The notes: generated by a model not told the origin, from the sequence alone. A stretch of 64,000 nt of DNA from Stomorhina lunata (GCA_933228675.1 OW121742.1:39283255-39347254), one strand, 5' to 3'; counted from the stretch's first letter, positions 12,301 to 22,416 are shown. Numbers and translations are program-made.

Positions 12301-14152
12301 TAAATGATCAAGTAAATATCTTCGTCTCTTCGTTTCCTGACGTGTCTCGGGGAAGACGCCAACTGTGTGATGTTAAAGTATGGATGAATTCTCCGTTCAC
12401 ATTTCAAAAGGAACTGCTGAGATAGCATAATGTTGTGTTCCTTAACGGGGAGATCTTAGTTTCCTCATGAAGATGATGCGTTGAAGTAATTTGTAGTCCG
12501 TCTGGTATTGTTCTTAGGGTAGCATTGAATATTTCTCCACTAAGTATCACTTAGCGACGCTGATCACACTGGAGCAGCATAATTTGCCACCAACCGACCA
12601 ATCGCTTTATAGGTAGACAGCAAAGTTTCTTTGTCCAATCCCCAAAAACTGCCTGATAGTGCTTTCAGGAACTTGTTTCTACATCGCAATTTGTGCGCTA
12701 CAGTTGTGGCATGTGTTGACAAAGTTAAAGTGCTGTCGAGTGTGACTTCCAGGATTTTCGAGTGGTTCACTGTCGGAATTGGAACACCATCGACCTCCCA
12801 CGGCAGTCGGTTCTTCGTACCGGAACGACTCGGAAATCTAAGGATTTCGACCAAGGACTGCCACTTCTGCGATATTACCAATAATATCGCAGTTACAACA
12901 ACAATAACAACGCCAAGTTGTAGGCTTACTTCTTTTGTCCAGGTGGTAAATAGGTTTGAGGATTTCGTTGCTTGTATCTTCAGGTTACGTTCAGTTGGTT
13001 GTATCTTCAGGTTACGTTCAGTGAAGAAATTGTGGATCATAATGAGATAGCGGCTGCGTTGGCTAGGACTGTTGTGCGAATGGATGAAAATACTCCGGCA
13101 AGAAAAGTGTTCGATCCTGAGGGAACTCGTAGAAGAGGGCGTCTAAAACTTCGATGGACAGACCAAGTAGAAGAAAATCCTTCAAAACTTGGAATACGAA
13201 AGTGGAGAATATGCGCACAAGATAGAAGCGAATGGAATTCCAAAATATGCTCCTTCTTTGAACTAAACAGGCTGTTACTAAAGGCCATTTAAGTAAGTCA
13301 GTAATGAAATAATAATGATGGTTGCCACTTCAACGCCTTTTAAATCGTAATTTAACGGTGTTTCAAGTGCTGGTCTCTATGAACGACTGACGACTACTCA
13401 GATAATTTACTATCCATCTCTTCAAATTTGTTGAGGGTATCATGTCTCACCGTGTCAGAGGCTTTTGACAAGTCATTCTAGCTAAAGCCGGTTCTATGTA
13501 CCGGAATGATCCGAGGTATCTCAAGAGCTCCCAAGAGCTGCCAACCCAGCAACAACATATCAATGATTGTCCTCTAGGCTAGCTCTAATTCATAATTGGA
13601 ATTAGCAAAATAAGTGGTTTATTTCTTCTAAAACTTATGTCACCTATCGAATGATAAACTGAAATCCCTTACATAGCATTGGTAGCGTATTTAATAAATA
13701 AAAAAAGAAATGAACTTTGATAAAAAATAACAACAACAATTATGGAGACACACAAAAGCAACAAAAACAATGAAAGACAAGTCAACAAAAACAACAATAA
13801 TTTATTATTGTTATTGCACCTGAACGAACATAAAATGAGTAATTGAAAGTGCACAAATGAAAATTACACACAGAAACGGTGAAAATTCAATTTTCTTCAT
13901 ATACAGCTGGGCTTGATTTTTTTTGGACACCGGAATTAATGCCCAAAAAACTCAGACGCAATTAGGGGATGGTCGTTAAAGGTAACAAAATTACAACGTA
14001 ATTATAAACGGGAATACCTTTATCATAACTATTTAAATAATTAAAAAACTAGAACAAATGCAAATACTTGGAAAAATATGTAATAACTTACCTATCCTCT
14101 GACCAACAGGCGTAGAAAATGGGTTGGTACCCACATTAAAAAATGAAGCCAT
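341..14152 (-). CDS. TOM1: TOM1-like VHS-GAT endosomal adaptor, 3' end outside window
   Basis: Minus-strand gene with coding exons 14152-14092, 3760-3309, 3249-3160, 1048-879, 813-500 and 422-341; every junction has AG acceptor and GT donor and the phases join without a stop (389 codons plus 2 nt). The start is the ATG at 14152 ([15 protein letters not shown]). Residues about 14-150 form the VHS domain ([30 protein letters not shown]). About 205-300 form the GAT three-helix domain ([11 protein letters not shown]), and the [10 protein letters not shown] segment in the last visible exon is the conserved TOM1 tail motif. The family binds ubiquitinated cargo, Tollip and clathrin on endosomes and helps sort cargo to lysosomes. 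Intron 1 is 10.3 kb and intron 3 is 2.1 kb, both mostly minisatellite. The exon after 341 and the stop lie outside the window. Identity is secure; the exact C-terminus is unknown. Confidence 0.93.
1096..3135 (+). repeat. 31-bp AT-rich minisatellite array A (TOM1 intron 3)
   Basis: Unit is AAAAATTTTT-CTATAG-AAAATTTTT-CGTTAT, 31 bp. From about 1680 to 2780 roughly 35 units follow each other almost without change; the edges (1100-1680 and 2780-3130) use diverged CGGTAT or CGGTTT variants and single-base slips. Homogeneous centre with decayed edges is the usual pattern for unequal exchange or slippage. The array fills nearly the whole intron between exons 3160 and 1048. Confidence 0.95.
3771..4720. 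other. TOM1 intron 1, left part, no feature recognised
   Basis: AT-rich non-repetitive intron sequence next to the acceptor of the VHS exon (AG at 3762-3761). I saw no coding potential, RNA gene or repeat with a second copy in the window. Confidence 0.5.
4724..6720. repeat. Copy of hairpin-ended dispersed element carrying array B
   Basis: The left end at 4724-4775 has the family words AGTCGAGTCCGAATATA, TATACCCTTACGACTGAGG and TCAAATG, as at 32530-32585. After the array, 6625-6700 has TTTGTGACTATGAGGAGC and CAGCCTAAATTCCGGGAAG, which match interior words of other copies (CAGCCTAAATTCC at 29827). The array therefore appears to lie inside an element copy, not beside it. Confidence 0.5.
4800..6605 (-). 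repeat. 31-bp minisatellite array B, inverted relative to array A (TOM1 intron 1)
   Basis: Unit on the plus strand is ACCG-AAAAATTTT-CTATAG-AAAAATTTTTAT, 31 bp. This is the reverse complement of the array A unit with one base changed (ATACCG instead of ATAACG). More than 50 units are present, nearly uniform between 5220 and 6420, with a few deleted half-units (5360, 6430-6475). Confidence 0.94.
6935..7800 (+). repeat. 29-bp minisatellite array C1 (TOM1 intron 1)
   Basis: Unit GGAAATTTTTCGAAAATT-GACTATTTATA, 29 bp, about 28 copies, with TTTACTATTTATA variants on the left and several short deletions on the right (7440, 7675). An open frame through part of it (7051-7365) is a by-product of the repeat and not a gene. 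Confidence 0.93.
7801..8484. other. Spacer between arrays C1 and C2, no feature recognised
   Basis: Non-repetitive AT-rich intron sequence. No reading frame, RNA gene or transposon end recognised. Confidence 0.4.
8485..10530 (+). repeat. 29-bp minisatellite array C2 (TOM1 intron 1)
   Basis: Same 29-bp family as C1, about 70 units. Variants such as TTTACTTTTTATTGG, TTTACTATTTTTAGG and TTGATTATTTATTGG recur in the same order at about 8600, 9080 and 9450, so multi-unit blocks were duplicated. The right end degenerates and stops near a T-run at 10500. Confidence 0.93.
10531..11979. other. TOM1 intron 1, unique stretch with a short hairpin
   Basis: Mostly unrecognised AT-rich sequence. At 11853-11878 there is a perfect inverted repeat GCGTCTGAAA-CAATAA-TTTCAGACGC (10-bp arms, 6-nt loop). 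Nothing else was recognised. Confidence 0.4.
11980..12830 (-). pseudogene. Decayed Jockey-like LINE, reverse transcriptase C-terminal part
   Basis: On the minus strand, from 12810 downward, the translation includes [20 protein letters not shown], then [20 protein letters not shown] and LVANYAAPV. Further frames give [13 protein letters not shown] (about 12470) and [18 protein letters not shown] (about 12050-11990). Order and wording match the region after the RT domain in Jockey-clade ORF2 proteins of flies. Stops and frame changes after about 12560 show it is dead. It lies in TOM1 intron 1, in the same orientation as the gene. Confidence 0.75.
12799..12915. repeat. Dispersed repeat with palindromic ATATTACCAATAATAT word and CAA tail, copy 1
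   Basis: Contains TTCTTCGTACCGGAACGACT, CGGAAATCTAAGGATTTC, GCGATATTACCAATAATATC and a CAA-rich end. A very similar stretch lies at 48850-48957 and a shorter relic at 13489-13556. It is probably the end of a non-LTR element or a SINE-like unit; I cannot tell which end. Confidence 0.6.
13040..13265 (+). pseudogene. LINE C-terminal tail relic, RTE-like
   Basis: The plus strand encodes [40 protein letters not shown] and [17 protein letters not shown]. This is the conserved tail after the reverse transcriptase in many invertebrate endonuclease-RT elements (GRP.LRW.D.VEED..LG...W). No RT core precedes it in frame. It lies antisense in TOM1 intron 1. Confidence 0.7.
13489..13556. repeat. Relic of the ACCGGAACGA dispersed repeat, copy 3
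   Basis: GTTCTATGTACCGGAATGAT and the following CAAGAGCTGCCAACCCAGCA resemble, in decayed form, the repeat at 12799-12915 and 48850-48957, including a short CAACAAC end. Confidence 0.4.
13557..14085. other. TOM1 intron 1, near exon 1, no feature recognised
   Basis: Non-coding, with CAACAA/AACAAT-rich low-complexity stretches at 13720-13810. Ends at the exon 1 donor (GTAAGT at 14091-14086 on the minus strand). Confidence 0.4.
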
Positions 14153-14581
14153 TTTTGTATTTTTCTGTTTGTTTTTTTGCTTGTAACAAATTCAACTTTA
14201 ATTTCTTTGAAATTTAAACTTTTTTCTTTTCTTAATATATTGCACTTTTTGTTGATTTCACAATTATTTTATTTGCACTTTAATCATAAATTATATACTT
14301 AATTTTTTCACTTCTGTTTTTTTATTACAATTTTTACTCGACTAAAATTTTCCGTATTCACTTTTTTCCACCGAAGTATTTTTTTCAGAATGACTACACA
14401 AAACAAAAACAATAAGAAGTGTCAAATTGTTTTGCTTAGGCTGCCAGACTTAATATTTTGATGCCAGAGAAATTGTTGTTTAGAAATGGTAGCATTTTTG
14501 TGGGACAGAAGTTATTTACGGGGAAATAACTGTAAAAATTGATGCAATGTAAAAATTAACAATGGAAACCGTTTTTATATG
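14153..14581 (-). promoter_or_regulatory. TOM1 upstream / 5' UTR region
   Basis: The 430 bp before the TOM1 ATG are A/T-run rich and bounded upstream by a MITE at 14586. The TOM1 promoter must lie here or in the repeats beyond, because the next gene upstream (UQCR-C2) is divergent. No TATA box or other core motif stands out. Confidence 0.35.
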
Positions 14582-14585
14582 TTAA

Positions 14586-14942
14586 GGTGGGCACACACTT
14601 CGTTCTTTTGAACAGTTTTAAACGAACGGGCAAAACTATATTGTTTTACACGTACAACGAACAAAAGTTTAAATATATTCAGATGTATTAAGCATGCGAA
14701 TCAGCAATTTTTACTTTTTCAGTATTTTTTGTTTGCAAAAATATGTATGTGAAGGACTTCACATACATACATATAATTAGTTTTGAACAAACACGTGTAA
14801 AAACCGACGGTTAAAGTGAAGACTCTACAGTTTTTTCGCACGTTCCAAAATAACGTCGGTTTTTGCCCACACACTAGCACTAACAGTACAGTTTAAACCG
14901 TACGGTTAAAACTGTGCAAAAAGAACGATGTCTGTGGGGCCC
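14586..14942. mobile_element. piggyBac-like MITE flanked by TTAA
   Basis: Bounded by TTAA at 14582-14585 and 14943-14946. Left end GGTGGGCACACACTTCGTTC pairs with the right end read in reverse, GGGCCCCACAGACATCGTTC, and both continue with AACAGTTTTAA-type sequence, so the TIR is about 35 bp with mismatches. The centre (about 14740-14775) holds a palindrome, TGTATGTGAAG/CTTCACATACA. No transposase is present. TTAA target sites point to the piggyBac superfamily (inference). Confidence 0.7.
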
Positions 14943-14949
14943 TTAATAA

Positions 14950-15640
14950 GTAATATTGTTACACCCTTTGCCACCATAGCTGTAAGTGTATATTTAATTT
15001 ATGATGATGTTTGTAAATTATAGAAATATTAGTCTGACACTCAGTTTTTGAGTCGATTTATCGATGTGTGTCCCTCCATCTGGACGGGTAACTTGTATTC
15101 AAAGTACAGATAGCAATTTTAAAGATTTTTAATAAAATTTGGTAAGATTATGGTACTAACTAGCGGGGCCATTGCTTGTTTAGTTTTTACTCCCCGGAAT
15201 TGACAATTTTTGTATATCTAAAGGAAATTCAGGAGAAATATTGATCTCACAAACAGAATTTACAGTAGCAAATTTCGTTACAATGGGTCCATATTTCACC
15301 ATGTCAAAGTACACATGGCAATTTTTATGATAATGTAATGAAATTGTACTGAAGCTTTTTTCTTGGTGCAAAAATGATGATTACTATATATTTTGGCAGA
15401 AATCGGGTCATTGTTTCGGATACATGTCATGGGACTGCCCTTCCAAAAAAAGATTATATCCCTTTGGAGTCACAAATTTTTAATGATTTTCTGCACAAAT
15501 ATTTTTTATTGTAGTCGAAATCAAAGTATAAAATTTTTTTGAAATCGACCCATATTTGACCATACCTTACATTAAAGGCCAACTCTCAAACACCTTAAAA
15601 ATCACAAGAAGGCTTTTAAATCTGATAATTGCTGTTTTTG
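14950..15640 (-). repeat. Hairpin-ended dispersed element, decayed copy
   Basis: Starts with ACACCCTTTGCCACCATAGC and carries the family words TAGTCTGACACTCAGTTTTT, GAGTCGATTTATCGATG and interior phrases such as TCGACCCATATTTGACCATA. It is more diverged than the neighbouring copy at 15680. Confidence 0.65.
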
Positions 15641-15679
15641 CTAATAATTTTCTGTAAATATAAATCGATACGTCAAATG

Positions 15680-16437
15680 TTTATACCCTTCACCACCATA
15701 GGTGGAAAGGGTATTATAAGTTTGTGCTGATATATGTAACGCATAGAAATATTTTTCTTAGACCCACCTTTTAGTATACCAATAGACTTAGAATCACTTT
15801 CTGAGTCGATCCGCCCTCTGGAAAGCTGGCTGGCTGGACCCCCATGTAAACCATGTAAACCATGTGATCAAAGTACAGGTCACAATTCTTAAGATAATTT
15901 GATGAAATTTGACACAGATATTGTTCTTGATAGTGGGACCATGGCTACTGAAATTCATCATTATGGCACTTCCCATAGGTCTCACTTCCCGGAAATTATA
16001 TTTTGGCCACAATTATCAATATTTTTTATGAAATTTAAAACAAATACTGCTTATGTAAACCGAAATCACTCTACCAAATTCCGTTGAAATTGGTCGACAT
16101 TTGACAATTGGTCCCATACAAACTCTTCTGTCAAAACGCACTAAATGAAACAAAAACCACTAAAACTCTCGTAAATCTGAAGATAATGAGTAAGTTTTGT
16201 AAAAACTCTAATCAATTTGCCAAATTTCAAAATAATCGGTCCATATTTGATCCTAGCTGTCATATAAGTATAAATGACGGAAAGAGCTTAAATATATACC
16301 TTTTGAGAAAATGTTTGTATGATGGCAAAATTTATCATTTATTTGTCTTTATACAGGAAAAATAACACCTTTGATCTTAGTGGTGAAGGGTATTGTATGG
16401 TAGGCCTTGACCGACTATAGCACTTTCTTACTTATTT
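15680..16437 (-). repeat. Hairpin-ended dispersed element, near-complete copy
   Basis: Left end ATACCCTTCACCACCATAGG can pair with the following TGGAAAGGGTAT. The right end is GGTGAAGGGTATTGTATGG followed by CCTTGACCGACTATAGCAC and TTTCTTACTT. Internal words (AATTTGATGAAATTTGACAC, TAGTGGGACCATGG, CATTTGACAATTGGTCCCAT) recur in copies at 32.5, 44.4 and 53.0 kb. No long reading frame is conserved between copies, so the element is non-autonomous. Confidence 0.75.
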
Positions 16438-16547
16438 GAGCCATATCTGATCCTCTGTCGAAAATGGCATAAATGTATTTAAATCTCGAAAAAATATTGC
16501 TTTGATAGAAAACTAAAATCATAAAGGAATGGAAGAAATTAAATGTC

Positions 16548-16720
16548 ATTAAATTTTCTTTAACATTCACAAAAAGTTTTTCAATTTTTAGCTCTATTTG
16601 ATATGAATTCTCTGAATGTAGATATTATTTTCTACAACTAATATCTATATTCTGTGAACTTATATCAAATCGAAGCAAAAATATTAAAATTTGTTGTAAA
16701 TGTTAAGAGAATAATTTTTA
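16548..16720. mobile_element. Fold-back (long inverted repeat) element, about 170 bp
   Basis: The two halves are imperfect reverse complements: the left arm runs TTCTTTAACATTCAC...CTCTATTTGATATGAATTC...GTAGATATTA and the right arm TAATATCTA...TTATATCAAATCGAAG...GTAAATGTTAAGAGAA. The loop is only about 10 nt. No clear target-site duplication. It lies 370 bp before the UQCR-C2 start. Confidence 0.6.
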
Positions 16721-17089
16721 AATTATAAATTTTAGTTTATAGTTCAGATTTAGAAATATTTTTTTTTAACGATTATCCCAGAATCTAGCTCAAATTATCT
16801 TTGCAGTAATAACTTTCTATCTGGTAGCTTTGCGTTTTGTTGTTATTTTACACAATTCGTGTTGCCACCCCTTTAGTTACTTCTGCACTTGTTACCAGAT
16901 GGTTTATGTCTATGCTAGATTGGGAGCTGTCAATTGATTTTTAGCATTTACAAGTTGTCAGCACTTCTTTGTCAGAAACGAGCAGTAGAAAGAAAAAAAC
17001 TTGGTTTTTTCTTCAGAGGGGGATTTTACCAAGAAATAAACTTTAGCAAATAATTTTTAATAATAAATTAAAGTAAAACTAAATTAAAA

Positions 17090-18713
17090 ATGGCTTGTAA
17101 TGCTAGCAAAGCTCCCTTGTTGCGCGGTATGGCTGTAAGTAGTGAGAGTTGGAGATATAGTAGAAAAAGTTTACAGAAAAATGTTACAGTCAAAGCATGG
17201 TTACGTAAATCTTTTCAGAAACGTAACCAACAACTGAAAATTTCTTTTTAATCCATTCTATTAAATTAATTGGACAATAAATAGTGTTATTTGTTTGCTT
17301 TTGTAGAAACGCGGCTACTCTGCCGTCGCTGCTCCCAGACCCGTGGGACAAGTGGCCAAGATCGCCTCCAAACAACTTGACAACAAAGTTATTGTCGCAA
17401 CTGCTGATGCACAATTGCCCGTTACTCGTGTTTCCATTGCTTTCCGGTGGGTGTTTTTGATTTTGTTAAATTTATTTTTATATTAACGATTTGTCATCGA
17501 TTTCAGTGCCGGTGCCCGCAATGAAAAATATGACACCCAAGGTGCCTCTCACATGTTGCGCATTGCTGCTGGTTTGACCAATAAGGAGTCTTCGGGTTTC
17601 AAAGTTACCCGCAACATTCAGCAAGTTGGTGGTGCCTTGACTGTCACCGGAGATCGTGAAGTTGTTGCCTACACCCTTGAAACAACTGCCAACAATTTGG
17701 ATTGCGGTTTGAATTTCTTGCAAGATGTTATTCATCCTGCTTTCAAGCCCTGGGAAATAAAAGACAGCGTACCAATGGTCAAGACTCAAGTAGCTAATAT
17801 ACCACCACAGGTAATTTGATTTTTGTTTTTTTAATATCACTTGAGATTAAATTTCTATTTTTAATAGGTCCGTGCCGTTGAATTGTTACACAAAGCTGCT
17901 TTCCGCAAAGGTTTGGGTAATTCCGTCTACATTCCCAAGTTCCAAATTGGCAAATTGTCTTCGGAAACTTTATTGCATTATGTTGCCAACAACTGCACTG
18001 CTTCCCGTTGTGCCATCGTCGGTGTTGGTATTGATCAAAACACTTTGGAAGGCTTTGCCAAATCCATCAATTTGAACAGCGGTGGTGACGGCAGCGGTGA
18101 TTTGGCCTCTTACTATGGTGGTGATGCCCGTCATGATGCTCCCAGCAGAGTTGCTCATGTTGCTGTTGCCGGTCAAGGTGGTGCCCTCAGCAATGCTAAG
18201 GAAGCTTTAGCTTTCGCTGTACTCCAACACGCCGTTGGTGGCAGCCCTGCCGTCAAATATGGTGGCATCAACGGCCCATTCGGTAAAGCTCTCAGTTCGG
18301 CTGTAGGAGATGCCAATGTTTCCTTTGCCGCCTTGAATGCCAGTTATTCTGATGCTGGTCTTTTCGGTTTTGTTTTATCTACCGATGCCAAAAATGCTGG
18401 CAAAGCTGTTGAAAGTGTTGCCCGTGCCCTCAAGTCAGGCGCTGTCTCAGCTGATGATGTCAACCGTGGCAAGGCTCTTCTTAAGGCTGCCGTTTTGGAT
18501 GCTTATGCCACCGACAGCTCTCTTATCAGTGAATTGGCCTCCCAAGCTCTTCTTACCAAGAATGTTGAAAGCGCTGATGCTTTAGTCTCTGCCATTGATA
18601 GTATTTCGGCACAAGATGTCCAAGCTGCTGCCAAGAAGGCTGGTTCCTCTAAATTGTCTATCGGTGCTATTGGCAATTTGGAATGTGTACCTTATGCCTC
18701 TGAATTGGCTTAA
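17090..18713 (+). CDS. UQCR-C2: Cytochrome b-c1 complex subunit 2 (complex III core protein 2)
   Basis: Exons 17090-17134, 17307-17446, 17507-17810 and 17868-18713 join in phase to a 444-residue protein, close to the usual 440-455. Exon 1 (MACNASKAPLLRGMA) and the start of exon 2 (KRGYSAVAAPRP) form a basic, Ser/Ala-rich mitochondrial presequence. The rest shows the two M16-peptidase-like halves: VTRVSIAFRAGARNEKYDT and FKVTRNIQQVGGALTVTGDR in the first, GGVLS-type AGQGGALSNAKEALAFAVLQ and ALNASYSDAGLFGFVLSTDA in the second. No HxxEH zinc site is seen, as expected for core 2. It is a matrix-facing structural subunit of complex III. Codon use is GC-richer than anything else in the window, typical of a highly expressed gene. 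It is divergent from TOM1 and convergent with Syx8. Confidence 0.96.
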
Positions 18714-19004
18714 ATACTATAAACTGCTGTGTTGTTTTAAATTTTCATCTAATCTAATTTAATATAATTCTTATTGATACATATTGTAAAACAAACAAAA
18801 ACCAAATCCAAAAAGGCTAAAGCTAAAAATCTAGAAACAAATATAAAAACGATAAAAAAAAAAACAGTTAAATCGCCAGCCTTTTGTTGATTCGTCTTCG
18901 CTACAAAATAAGTAAAATTGATGTTGTCATAAAAACGATCAATATAGTGTTAAATTATTTAGAAAAATTTAAAGAAAAACAAATTCTTAAAGAAATTTTA
19001 AATT

Positions 19005-19047
19005 AATAAAAATTTAACACTTGAAAAATTTTTGTTTGCCTAATAAA
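19005..19047 (+). terminator. Candidate UQCR-C2 polyadenylation signals
   Basis: AATAAA occurs at 19005-19010 and 19042-19047, about 290-330 bp after the stop at 18713 and well before the convergent Syx8 stop at 19371. These are the first canonical hexamers in the 3' region. The actual cleavage site cannot be read from sequence. Confidence 0.45.
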
Positions 19048-19370
19048 GTTCTTAGAGGGTTTAAGGTCAAGTTTCAATTCCTTTAGCACATAATCGATGG
19101 CTAATATCCATAGGCATTTATGTAACCAAAATCTTATACAAATTAAAAGCTTTTAAGAGTTTTTTAATACATACGAGTTATATTTTTACGGAAAATGTAT
19201 GATAATTGTACAACTTAATTATAAAAAACAAAATTTATAATTGTGTTCAAATATTTTTCGCTATAATTTAAATACATTACACAATTAGGTAGTTTAGCTT
19301 TGGAAATCGGTTAGTAAGACACATGTAATAAATAGATACAAGTTTAAAATAAAGAAATTCTTTAAAAAAT

Positions 19371-22300
19371 TTACAATACTGCAACCAATATAATGGCAGC
19401 CATTAAAATAAAGATAATTAGCCAGTAACCTGTAATGATGATAATCATTTTTATTTAAGTTTAAAGATTTTGGATAGTAAAGATATTTACCCCAAGTACT
19501 ACTATCCCTTCTGCTAATGGAACCAATATTTCTGGTCTCCAGAGTAACACCGGTTTCAACTCTTTCTATAGTGTTGGCCAAGTTGTCTAAGATATCTGCA
19601 AAATATAGAAAATTTTTTCAGTAAATTTCAATCTTTTTCGGGAAATTAAAATAATGTAATGTTGAAAGACATTTCTTACAAATTTCTTATAAAAATAAGA
19701 TATTTTTGAAAAATGTTCTTATAAAAATAAGACATTTTTAAAAAATTCCTCTAAAAATAAGAAATTTTTTTAAAATTTCGTATAAAAATAAGAAATTTTT
19801 TTAAAATTTCGTACAAAAATAAGAAATTTTTTAAAAATTTCCTACAAAAATAAAAAATTTTGAAAAATTTCCTTTAAAACTAAGAAATTTTTCAAAAATT
19901 TCTATAATAAAAATTAAGACATTTTTTAAAAATTTCTTATTTTTATACGAAATTTTTTCAAAAATTTCTTAGGTCTAACCTTTTTTTTTAAAAAATTTAG
20001 TTTTATAGGAAATTTTTAAAAAATTTTTTAGTTTTATTTGAAATTTTTAAAAAATTTCTTAGTTTTATAGAAAATTTTTCAAAAATTTCTTATTTTATAT
20101 TTTTTTTTTTTAATTTCCGTTAGGAAATTTTTCAATAATTTCTTATTTTTATAGGAAATTTTTCAAAAATGTCTTATTTATATAGGAAATTTTCCAAAAA
20201 TTTCTTATTTTTATAGGAAATTTTTCCAAAAATTTCTTATTTTTATAGGAAATTTTTAAAAAATTTCTAATTTTTATAGAAAATTTTTCAAAAGTTTCTT
20301 ATTTTTATAGAAAATTTCCAAAAATTTCTTATTTTTGTAGGAAATTTTTCCAAAAATTTCTTATTTTTATAACTGATTTTTATAAAAATTTCTTATTTTT
20401 ATAGGAAGTTTTTCCAAAAATGTTTTATTTGTATAGGAAATTTTTCAAAATTTTCTTATTTTTATAGGAAATTACCAACAATTTCTTATTTTTTCCTTTT
20501 TTAATAGGAAACTTTTTAATAGGAAATTTTTTTCAAAAATTTCTTATTTTTATTTTCCTTTTTCAATAGGAAACTTTTTTTTTAAATTTCTTATAGGAAA
20601 TTCTTAATTTAATAGAAAATTTTTCTAAAAATTTCTTATTTTTATAGAAAACTTTTCCAAAAATTTCTTATTTTTATAGAAAACTTTTTTAAAAATTTTC
20701 TCATAGGAAATTTTTTTCAAAAATTTTTTAATTTAAAAGGAAATTTTTCCAAAAATTTTTTATTTTTATAGGAACATTTTTCCAAAAATTTATTTTTATA
20801 GGAAATTTTTCAAAAAATTTCTATGTTTAATAGGAAATTTTCCGAAAATTTCTTATTTTAATAGGAAGCTTTTTTAAAAATTTCTTAGGACATTTTTTAT
20901 TTTTATAGAAAATTTTTCCAATAATTTCATATTTTTATAGAAAATTTTACAAAAATTTCTTATTTTTACAGAAAATTTTTAAAATATTTCTTTTTTTTAT
21001 AGGAGTTTTTGAAAAGTTCTCATTTTTATAGGAAATTTTTCAAAAAATTCTTATTTTTAAAGGAAATTTTTCAAAATCTTATCATTTTTAAAGGAAATTT
21101 TTCAAAAATTTCTTATTTTTACAGGAAATTTTGGAATTTTTTAAAACTTTTTTTAGGAAATTTTTCAAAAATTTCTTATTTTTATATGAATTTTTTCAAA
21201 ATTTTTTTATTTTTGTTTGAAAATTTTCAAAAATTTCTTATTTTTATAGAAATTTTTTAAAAATTGCTTATTTTTATATGAATTTTTTTTTTATAGAAAA
21301 TTTTTGTTAAAATGTCTTATCTTTTTAAAAAATTTTGCCAAAAATTTATTGTTTTTATAAGAAATATTTTTAAAAATGTTTTTATTTTTATAGGAAACTT
21401 TTCCAAAAATTTCTTAATTTTATAGGAAAAAAATTATTATTTTTATAGGAAATTTTTCAAAAATTTCTTAATTTTTTAGGGAATTTTTTAAAAATTTCTT
21501 ATTTTTATAAATTTATTTCAAAAATTTCTTATATTTATATAATTTTTTGTTTAAAGTCTTATTTTAAAGGAAAATTTTTCAAATTATTTTTTAATTTTTA
21601 TAGCAAATTTTTCAAGTTTCTTATTTTTATAGGAAAAAGTTTAAAAATTCCTTATTTTTATAGGATTTTTTTATAGGAAATTTTTCAAAAATTCCTGATT
21701 TTTATAGTAAGTATTTCAAAAAAAAATCTTAAATTTTTTAACGTTTAAGTGTTTGCATACCATTTTGATCTTCCACCTCCTGACCCAGCTGCGTAGCCAA
21801 TTGTCTTTGTCGGGAAATAGTTTGGGACAAAGTATCTAGACCACGATTTTGTTGTTCCAACATACTAATTTGCTGCTGTTTCAAGGATTGTATATCGATA
21901 ATGGGTGCCACATCACTATCTTCCCCTGCCTCTGCTCTAGCAGATGAAGAACTTGGATTTTGTAGCAACGAAGCTCGATCATGGCTCGCGGAATTAGTGT
22001 ATTTCTGTTGCAAAGTTTGTCTCTGTTTTTGTAAAACATCCAACTGCTGCTGACGCCGAGAAATTTCATCAATAGTTCTAGAAGTAGAAAATTGTCTTTG
22101 ATTTAAAGGAAATTGAAAAATTCTTCCCAGTCTTACATTGTTCTGCTTTTGGTGGCTTCGTTTAGCTTAAACTGCAGCTGCTGCAGCTCTCGATTGAATT
22201 GTTTTAAACCCACCTCTATGGCGGTGGTAAAGCGATTGTAGTCCGGTGATAAATGTTGTTTATTGTCCCTCTGGTTCAGCTGGGAAAGCAGAGTGTTGCT

Positions 22301-22416
22301 CAGGCGGTTGCAGGATTCATACTCCGTCAGCCTTGAAATAGGTAAAATTTCTATAATTGTTAACCCTTTCCAAATAAGTTCTAAATTTACCAAGAATCTA
22401 CATCCACTAAAGCCAT
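19371..22416 (-). CDS. Syx8: Syntaxin 8, Qc-SNARE of the endosomal system
   Basis: Minus-strand exons 22416-22391, 22331-22137, 22077-21761, 19595-19491 and 19429-19371 join in phase to 233 residues (human STX8 is 236). The start is MALVDVDSW. Residues 10-110 are a helical N-terminal domain (RELQQLQFKLNEATKSRT). About 145-205 is the SNARE motif (LDTLSQTISRQRQLATQLGQ then EVEDQNDILDNLANTIERVE), with the zero-layer glutamine at residue 178 in EDQND. Residues 216-233 are a C-terminal membrane anchor (YWLIIFILMAAIILVAVL) running straight to the stop. Syntaxin 8 forms SNARE bundles with syntaxin 7, Vti1b and VAMP7/8 for late endosome fusion (family knowledge). Intron 3 holds a 2.1-kb minisatellite array, and a LINE sits about 270 bp upstream of the start. 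The small exons 1 and 5 were placed by splice sites and phase. Confidence 0.93.
19620..21725. repeat. 31-bp minisatellite array D1 with internal inversion (Syx8 intron 3)
   Basis: Unit ATAGGAAATTTTTCAAAAATTTCTTATTTTT, 31 bp in the forward sense (written as ATAGGAAATTTTTC plus AAAAATTTCTTATTTTT), fairly diverged. From about 19680 to 19915 units run in the opposite sense (TATAAAAATAAGAAATTTTT). From about 19930 to 21720 they run forward, so a head-to-head junction lies near 19920. The array fills most of the 2.2-kb intron. Confidence 0.93.

Noticed and set aside
12631..13050. 139-codon plus-strand frame
   Set aside because: Antisense to the Jockey-like RT relic, whose minus-strand translation is recognisable.
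17478..18585. Antisense and shifted open frames over UQCR-C2
   Set aside because: Shadows of the GC-richer UQCR-C2 exons; no splice logic and no known similarity.
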